A stretch of 41,778 nucleotides of DNA, taken from positions 1-41,778 of the forward strand of contig JAJPRD010000003.1 in the NCBI GenBank assembly GCA_023700255.1, in the 5' to 3' direction. Source of the DNA: Candidatus Thalassarchaeaceae archaeon (lineage in GTDB: Archaea > Thermoplasmatota > Poseidoniia > Poseidoniales > Thalassarchaeaceae). The first letter of the stretch is position 1. Each line of letters opens with the position of its first letter. Made by a program: the position numbers and the translations under genes. This document shows positions 35,956 to 41,778 of this stretch, piece by piece. The notes below the pieces were generated by a model, which saw nothing but the letters and a program-made list of their open reading frames with translations, was not told where the DNA came from and made no database searches.

Positions 35956-36126
35956 ATGAATACAGATAGCGAAGCGATTACAGTAGAAGAACTAAAAAAT
36001 GAAGTAGATGACCTGAAAGTACTGGTTAATACTTTACTAACGGTCATTATGGAAGAAGCCGATGGTGTGCAATCAGGTGCTGCACCTACTATTCCTAATC
36101 AACCACGTCGTGGTTACTGCATGTAA
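35956..36126 (+). CDS. Small acidic coiled-coil-like protein
   Basis: MNTDSEAITVEELKNEVDDLKVLVNTLLTVIMEEADGVQSGAAPTIPNQPRRGYCM; ORF extends to 35941. Confidence 0.5.
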   Translation: MNTDSEAITVEELKNEVDDLKVLVNTLLTVIMEEADGVQSGAAPTIPNQPRRGYCM

Positions 36127-36753
36127 TTAATATTCGACTTGTTCCGGATCAACTGTTCGCCACATGTAGCAACAAGCAACGGTTCTCCATGGTTTCCATT
36201 TATCTGATAATTTGTATATCTCTTCTGTGGTCATTTTTTCACCTGAGTTGTAGATTTTTTCTATACCTCTAATCATCCCAATATCTCCTATCGGAAATAT
36301 ATCTGGACGTAATAGGGTGAAAATCAAAATCATTTCTGCAGTCCATTTCCCTACTCCTCTGAGTTGAATTAATTTATTAATAATATCTTCATCATTCATT
36401 TGATCCCATTCATAATGTTTAAATTCATCCCATGATGATGCAATTCCTCTGACATATTCTACTTTTCTTTGTGATAAACCACAACTTCTCAACTCTTCAA
36501 ATTCTTTCGATAAAATATTCTCAGGAGTTATGTCACCTACTTTTTCACTAAGTCTCGTCCATACAGTCGCTGCTGCCTTAACCGATATTTGTTGCCCTAC
36601 TATCGATCTAATTAAGGTGAAAAATAAATCTCCACGCGAGATTAATTCTAAATCTTGATATTCTTCTATAATCTGTGCTATTTTTTCATCATTTTCTGAA
36701 AGTACTTTTTTAGCTAAATCCCAGTATTTAGGTTTTTCACCGAATGATACCAT
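36127..36753 (-). CDS. DNA-3-methyladenine glycosylase II / HhH-GPD family
   Basis: 'FFTLIRSIVGQQISVKAAATVWTRL', 'LIQLRGVGKWTAEMILIFTLLRPDIFPIGDIGM'. ORF extends to TTG at 36804; ATG 36753 preferred. Confidence 0.88.
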   Translation of the reverse strand: MVSFGEKPKYWDLAKKVLSENDEKIAQIIEEYQDLELISRGDLFFTLIRSIVGQQISVKAAATVWTRLSEKVGDITPENILSKEFEELRSCGLSQRKVEYVRGIASSWDEFKHYEWDQMNDEDIINKLIQLRGVGKWTAEMILIFTLLRPDIFPIGDIGMIRGIEKIYNSGEKMTTEEIYKLSDKWKPWRTVACCYMWRTVDPEQVEY

Positions 36754-36805
36754 GCCTATGGCTAAGACCTCATAGTTCAAGACGACTACCTTTCTCGGAT
36801 TCAAT

Positions 36806-37294
36806 ATGGGCTTAGAGAAAATTATGTACGGTGCTGCTATATTTTCAACTATTGCATTTGTAATTCTAAATGTAACCGGTAATACTGAGTTAATTGAAAA
36901 CGAATCTTGGGCTATTGAAGAAACCTGTCTTAGTAGTCATTCAAGCGATATAAGTCATACTCATAGTAACTTGGCTATATTTATCGATGGTGCTGAACTA
37001 ATTCCTCAGAATATTGGTATTCAAGATGAATCTTGCCCTAATGGTATGAGGGGCATACATACCCATGATGATACTGGGAAATTGCATATTGAAACCCCAA
37101 GTCAGATTGAAGCTCCTATTGGTGCATTCTTCAACATCTGGGGTGAGGTATTTAATTCAGAGCAGATTCTTGGTAATGTGGCAGACTCAGATTATGAAAT
37201 TGTAATGTATGTTAATGGCGATATTAATAATGAATTTGAAAACTATGTTATGTCAGATAATGATGATATTGAAATTTATTATCGCCAAAAATAA
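36806..37294 (+). CDS. Secreted/anchored His-rich hypothetical protein
   Basis: N-terminal TM; 'SHTHSNLAIFIDGAELIPQNIGI', 'GIHTHDDTGKLHIETP', 'GAFFNIWGEVFNSEQILG'. Confidence 0.65.
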   Translation: MGLEKIMYGAAIFSTIAFVILNVTGNTELIENESWAIEETCLSSHSSDISHTHSNLAIFIDGAELIPQNIGIQDESCPNGMRGIHTHDDTGKLHIETPSQIEAPIGAFFNIWGEVFNSEQILGNVADSDYEIVMYVNGDINNEFENYVMSDNDDIEIYYRQK

Positions 37295-38767
37295 TTACCC
37301 TTTAATTACAGCGAATGGTTTCATCCTAGCGACAGGTCTTGCTAATCTTGCCTCATGTGTTAGTCTGATTACCTCGTCGACATTTTTGTAGGCGTTTGGA
37401 GCCTCTTCGGAAAGAACATTCGGAGTTTTAGTATGTACATTTATACCGGCTGCTTCAAGTTGTTCTCTCAATTTTTCTGAATCTATCTGTTCCCTTGCAG
37501 CAGTTCTTGATAGTCTTCTTCCTGCACCGTGGCAGGATGATGAAAAAGCGTCATTTCCTCCGCTTTCTGGACCTGCTAATATCCATGATGCAGTGCCCAT
37601 ATCTCCTGGTACAAGTACTGGTTGTCCTATACCTGAAAATCTCGAAGCCAACTCAGGATGGTCCCCCCCTAGTGCCCTAGTGGCTCCCTTCCTATGTACA
37701 CAACATTTACATGAAACACCGTGGACCTTATGATCTTCAATTTTAGCAATATTATGGCTTACATCATAGATGACTTCCAAGTTACTATCTATTCCAATTT
37801 CTTCTCTCAATGAATTCCTAAGTCTTTGAGTTAGTGCTGAACGATTCGCGAATGCAAAGTTACCTGCTGCCGACATTGCATCAAAATATTCTTTTCCTTC
37901 TTTGCTGAATATAGGTGCAGAGGCGAGTTGACGATCTGCTATTGTCATGTCCCATTTTTTAGCATACCAACTACCATCTTTTTTAGAATAATTTTGTTCA
38001 ATCTTTGATACATGATCTGAGCAAACTTGGTGACCCAAGCCTCTTGACCCAGTATGTATCATTGCAGTTACTTGGCCTTTTCGTATTCCAAAAGCTTTAG
38101 CAGCTTTTTCATCAACTATTGTATCTACTACTTGTAATTCTAGGAAATGATTCCCTGAGCCTAGAGTTCCTAATGATTTACTTCCTCTTTTCATTGCTCT
38201 TTCTCCAATATCTCTTTCATAAGTATCTAGTTTACCATTAGATTCTATTGCAGACAAATCTCTTGACTCACCCCAACCCATCTCAATAGCTGCATTAGCT
38301 CCTTCTGAAAGTATGTAGTCAATATTTGTTGAATCAAGTATAACTCCACCCTTGCTAGTAGCTCCTGCGGGTATTGATTCAGCGAGTTTTTTTGCTAAGC
38401 TTTTAGCATTAATTTCTTTAAATTCTACATCTAATGCGCACAATCTGACTCCACAATTAATGTCAAAACCAACTCCACCTGGTGAGATTGCACCCCCTTC
38501 GCTTCCAGCATTTACATCGGTAGCAACAACACCTCCTATTGGAAAACCATAACCAAAATGCCAATCAGCCATAGCCCAAGCATTTCCTACAATTCCATCT
38601 AATGATGCAGTGTTCACTAATTGACTTGGTGAACGATCATCTGTATGTTCTCCAAGGTGACTCGGATCAGCAACTAATATTGCATCTGTCTTCATTGAAC
38701 CGTGTTTACGGATACGGATTCTTCCCGGGCCATCTGATTGCAGATGTTCTCTCCATACTGCAGACAT
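37295..38767 (-). CDS. rtcB: RNA-splicing ligase RtcB
   Basis: 'GGVGFDINCGVRL', 'GSGNHFLELQ', 'MIHTGSRGLGHQVCSDH', 'CCVHRKGATRALGG', 'SCHGAGRRLSRTAAR'. Confidence 0.95.
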   Translation of the reverse strand: MSAVWREHLQSDGPGRIRIRKHGSMKTDAILVADPSHLGEHTDDRSPSQLVNTASLDGIVGNAWAMADWHFGYGFPIGGVVATDVNAGSEGGAISPGGVGFDINCGVRLCALDVEFKEINAKSLAKKLAESIPAGATSKGGVILDSTNIDYILSEGANAAIEMGWGESRDLSAIESNGKLDTYERDIGERAMKRGSKSLGTLGSGNHFLELQVVDTIVDEKAAKAFGIRKGQVTAMIHTGSRGLGHQVCSDHVSKIEQNYSKKDGSWYAKKWDMTIADRQLASAPIFSKEGKEYFDAMSAAGNFAFANRSALTQRLRNSLREEIGIDSNLEVIYDVSHNIAKIEDHKVHGVSCKCCVHRKGATRALGGDHPELASRFSGIGQPVLVPGDMGTASWILAGPESGGNDAFSSSCHGAGRRLSRTAAREQIDSEKLREQLEAAGINVHTKTPNVLSEEAPNAYKNVDEVIRLTHEARLARPVARMKPFAVIKG

Positions 38768-38871
38768 AGTTCACCGTATTAACCAATACATTTCAATAAG
38801 TCGGACAGGACTTTCAACAATCGCATTCAAGATAGTTTAACCATTCCGAGACATGTAAGGTCGTGCAGGAG

Positions 38872-41745
38872 ATGACGTTTGGTGAGGTTCATATTCCATT
38901 TTGGGAAGAATCAGGACATATACGTAGAACTTGTTCAGTGACCGGTTTATACTTCTGGACTCGTGATATTTCAAGGTCAACTTCAGGTGATACTCATGAA
39001 GATCCTTACACTTTCATTGGAAGCCCTATAATTGATGGATATCCTATGAGGGGGAAGGATTTGAAAGATGAAATGAGAAAGTCATTCCTTAATTATTTTT
39101 CAAGTAATAATCATACGGTAATAGAACCATATCCTGTAATCGCCAGATGGAGAGACGATATTCATTTGACAATAGCTAGTATTGCAGATTTCCAACCTCA
39201 TGTTACGAGTGGACAGGTTCCTCCTCCAGCAAATCCATTGTGTATTTCTCAACCATGCATTAGATTGACAGATGTTGCAGCAGTTGGACGTTCAGGGAGG
39301 CATTTGACTACTTTTGAAATGATGGCACATCATGCATTTAATCGACCGAATGACGGTGAAGTAGTATATTGGATTGATCAGTGTGTGCGCTTCTGCGATG
39401 ATATGTTAGTAGATACCTTCGGAATTAATCCGATGGAAATAACTTATGTTGAAAATCCTTGGTCTGGTGGTGGTAATGCAGGAGCCGCTCTTGAAGTAAT
39501 TGTAGGTGGTTTAGAGTTGGCAACCCTCGTATTTATGAATTTGGAAGAACATGAAACTGGTGATGTTATTATCAAAGGTCTGAGTTATCGTGAAATGGAT
39601 TTACAAATTATCGATACTGGATATGGTCTTGAAAGATTTTGTTGGGCTGCCGCAGGAACTCCAACAATTTATGAAGCAATTTATCCTGAATCGGTTTCTT
39701 GGTTAAAAGAAACAATAGGCTTTGAATCAATGGTTGAGGATTTATGTCTAGATGTCGATACATCTGCTTTGTTATCCGAATTATCCCGGTTAGCAGGTAT
39801 ACTAAATATTGATGTTGGGACTGATGTAGAATCATTATACACTAAATTAATTGAACGATTACATGAATTAAATATAAATATTTCAGTATCGGAATTAAAA
39901 CGTTTAACTGAACCACTTTCAGCTATTTATGCGATACCAGATCATATGCATGCATTATGTAACATGCTAGGTGATGGTTTAGTTCCGAGCAATACCAAAT
40001 CGGGTTATTTAGCTAGGATGCTTGCTAGGAGGGTGTGTCGAATGAAATCAAATTTAAATCTCAATATAACTTTGTTGGAATTAGGAAAACACCATATGGA
40101 AACAAACCTAGATATGGGTAATTTCATGCAAACAGAGGAGGGAATATTAACTCTTCTAGATTTAGAAGAATCACGTTACCATGAGATGTTAAGGAAGGGT
40201 GAATCTGCTGTTAAAACTGCATTCCAAGGTATTTCTAAAGATTCTTTAGAAGTACCTGATTCTATTCTATTTCGATTATCTGAAGAAAGGGGTATTAATC
40301 CAGATATGGCTATCTCAATATCACATGAACTTGGCTGGAAGAATCTTTCTGTAAGGGTGGGATTATCTGCAGATATGGCAGATAGAAATGCCAGATTAAC
40401 CAAAGATGCTGCTAAAATCAAGGCTAAAAAATCAATTCTTTCTATAGACTTAGCAAAAACTTCTCAAGATTATTATTTAGATACAAGTAAAACTAATTTC
40501 AACGCTCAAGTCTTGTATTGTGAAGAGATATCTGCTGAACAATATTCTTCCTTGTCATTCTCTAATGAGGTTTCTGAAACTCCGACTCATATGGTAGTTC
40601 TTGATCAAACTTTGTTCTATCCTGAGGGTGGCGGTCAACTTGGTGACCAAGGTTTATTTATTTTAGATTCGGGACATCGGATAAATGTTCTAGATACAAA
40701 GATAGAGGATGAGGTAATAATTCATTTTACCAATAGTGAATTGAATGTTGGACCGATTAATGCTGAGGTCAATTCTTTACGTCGAATTCAATTGATGGAT
40801 CATCACACTGCTGTCCATATAGTGGGAGGAGCTGCTAGGAAAATTTTAGGCCCACACATACGTCAAGCGGGTTCTAACAAAGGGCAAAAATATGCGCGTA
40901 TTGATTTAACTCATCATTCTAGAATGTCTAGGGAGTTACTTGACTTAATAGAAGATGAAGCAAATAATCTAGTTCTTTCTAATCCTGTTATCGAAAAAAT
41001 CGTACTTAGTAGGGCTGATGCTGATTCTAAGTTTGGATTCGACATATACCAGGGTGGTCCTCCTAAACATGATTTGATTCGTATAATCAAAATAGGTGAC
41101 TTTGATACACAAGCATGTGGAGGTACACACCATGATAAGGCCGGGGAAATAGGTGAACTAAGGATAGTTAGGTCTAGTCAAGTCCAAGACGGGGTAGAGC
41201 GTCTGCAAATCGTGGCAGGGGATACGGCGCGTGAGCACGCAAGACAACAAGAGCGAATTCTTAGTGAAGCATCAGATATACTTGGGGTTCAAACCGATGA
41301 TCTTCCCAGAGCGGTTTTGAAGTTCTTTGAAGAATGGAAATCTCAGCAAAAGATAATTTCAAATTTAGAGGCTGAAATTGTGAGATTAAGGACTAGTGGT
41401 GGAGGGGATGAAGCGTTAGAGAGAGATGGTGTAAGATACGTCATAATGGAGTCATCAGGTGATTCAAAACAGCTTATGAAAATGTTATCTGAGTTAACTA
41501 GAGATAAATCTAAACCCACCTTGGCAATCATAGGAAGTCGAGATGGTGGTGGTAAAATTATTGTAGCTACAACTGAAAATACAAAAGCATCTGAGATGTA
41601 TAACTCAGTAGAAATCCTCAACACAATATCGTCTCATATCAATGGTGGTGGTGGCGGGAGACCAACTTTTGCACAAGGCGGTGGCTCAAATTCTGAGGGG
41701 ATTCCTGATGCGCTTGATGCAGCGAGAAAATTACTAGATATTTGA
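38872..41745 (+). CDS. alaS: Alanyl-tRNA synthetase (archaeal type)
   Basis: 'IARWRDDIHLTIASIADFQPHVTSGQVPPPANPLCISQPCIRL', 'TGYGLERFCWAA', 'FYPEGGGQLGDQG', 'DHHTAVHIVGGAARKILG', 'ACGGTHHDKAGEIG'. ORF extends to GTG 38863. Confidence 0.95.
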   Translation: MTFGEVHIPFWEESGHIRRTCSVTGLYFWTRDISRSTSGDTHEDPYTFIGSPIIDGYPMRGKDLKDEMRKSFLNYFSSNNHTVIEPYPVIARWRDDIHLTIASIADFQPHVTSGQVPPPANPLCISQPCIRLTDVAAVGRSGRHLTTFEMMAHHAFNRPNDGEVVYWIDQCVRFCDDMLVDTFGINPMEITYVENPWSGGGNAGAALEVIVGGLELATLVFMNLEEHETGDVIIKGLSYREMDLQIIDTGYGLERFCWAAAGTPTIYEAIYPESVSWLKETIGFESMVEDLCLDVDTSALLSELSRLAGILNIDVGTDVESLYTKLIERLHELNINISVSELKRLTEPLSAIYAIPDHMHALCNMLGDGLVPSNTKSGYLARMLARRVCRMKSNLNLNITLLELGKHHMETNLDMGNFMQTEEGILTLLDLEESRYHEMLRKGESAVKTAFQGISKDSLEVPDSILFRLSEERGINPDMAISISHELGWKNLSVRVGLSADMADRNARLTKDAAKIKAKKSILSIDLAKTSQDYYLDTSKTNFNAQVLYCEEISAEQYSSLSFSNEVSETPTHMVVLDQTLFYPEGGGQLGDQGLFILDSGHRINVLDTKIEDEVIIHFTNSELNVGPINAEVNSLRRIQLMDHHTAVHIVGGAARKILGPHIRQAGSNKGQKYARIDLTHHSRMSRELLDLIEDEANNLVLSNPVIEKIVLSRADADSKFGFDIYQGGPPKHDLIRIIKIGDFDTQACGGTHHDKAGEIGELRIVRSSQVQDGVERLQIVAGDTAREHARQQERILSEASDILGVQTDDLPRAVLKFFEEWKSQQKIISNLEAEIVRLRTSGGGDEALERDGVRYVIMESSGDSKQLMKMLSELTRDKSKPTLAIIGSRDGGGKIIVATTENTKASEMYNSVEILNTISSHINGGGGGRPTFAQGGGSNSEGIPDALDAARKLLDI

Positions 41746-41778
41746 TTATTCATCCGTTTGGTTCATGAGACTTCACGT

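Noticed and set aside
37295-38767. Possible intein in RtcB
   Set aside because: The RtcB frame is continuous at normal length (490 aa) with all motifs in order; no intein insertion.
1-41778. CRISPR arrays, transposases, integrases or prophage genes
   Set aside because: Looked for regularly spaced repeats and mobile-element motifs; none seen other than the truncated helicase-like fragment at the left edge.

Overview
The window looks like archaeal chromosome, AT-rich with long secreted or membrane-anchored proteins. The gene set is compatible with a marine Thermoplasmatota / Marine Group II (Ca. Poseidoniales) lineage; this placement is inferred from gene content, not tested. Housekeeping genes recognised: pheS, folD, purC, an rpo7(rpoE1)-spt4-rps24e-rps27ae operon, dtdA, proline dehydrogenase, an alkA-like glycosylase, rtcB and alaS. 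Four tRNA genes are present (Ala-TGC, Thr-TGT, Ser-GGA, Thr-GGT), all with encoded CCA. The accessory part has three main components: (i) a 0.5-9.6 kb block of two LVIVD-repeat proteins, two SCO1/SenC-like lipoproteins with domain insertions, a YHYH-domain protein, and two paralogous small membrane-anchored proteins predicted to begin with histidine after signal cleavage; (ii) two giant surface proteins of 1891 and 2386 aa; (iii) a membrane-anchored subtilase next to a zinc-ribbon membrane protein. The best candidates for something undescribed are the possible copper/redox surface system at 0.5-9.6 kb, a GC-rich structured leader upstream of rpo7 with mutually exclusive helices and a perfect anti-Shine-Dalgarno, and a tRNA-like relic or hairpin after the 2386-aa gene. 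The left edge holds a helicase-like C-terminus interrupted by an in-frame stop.
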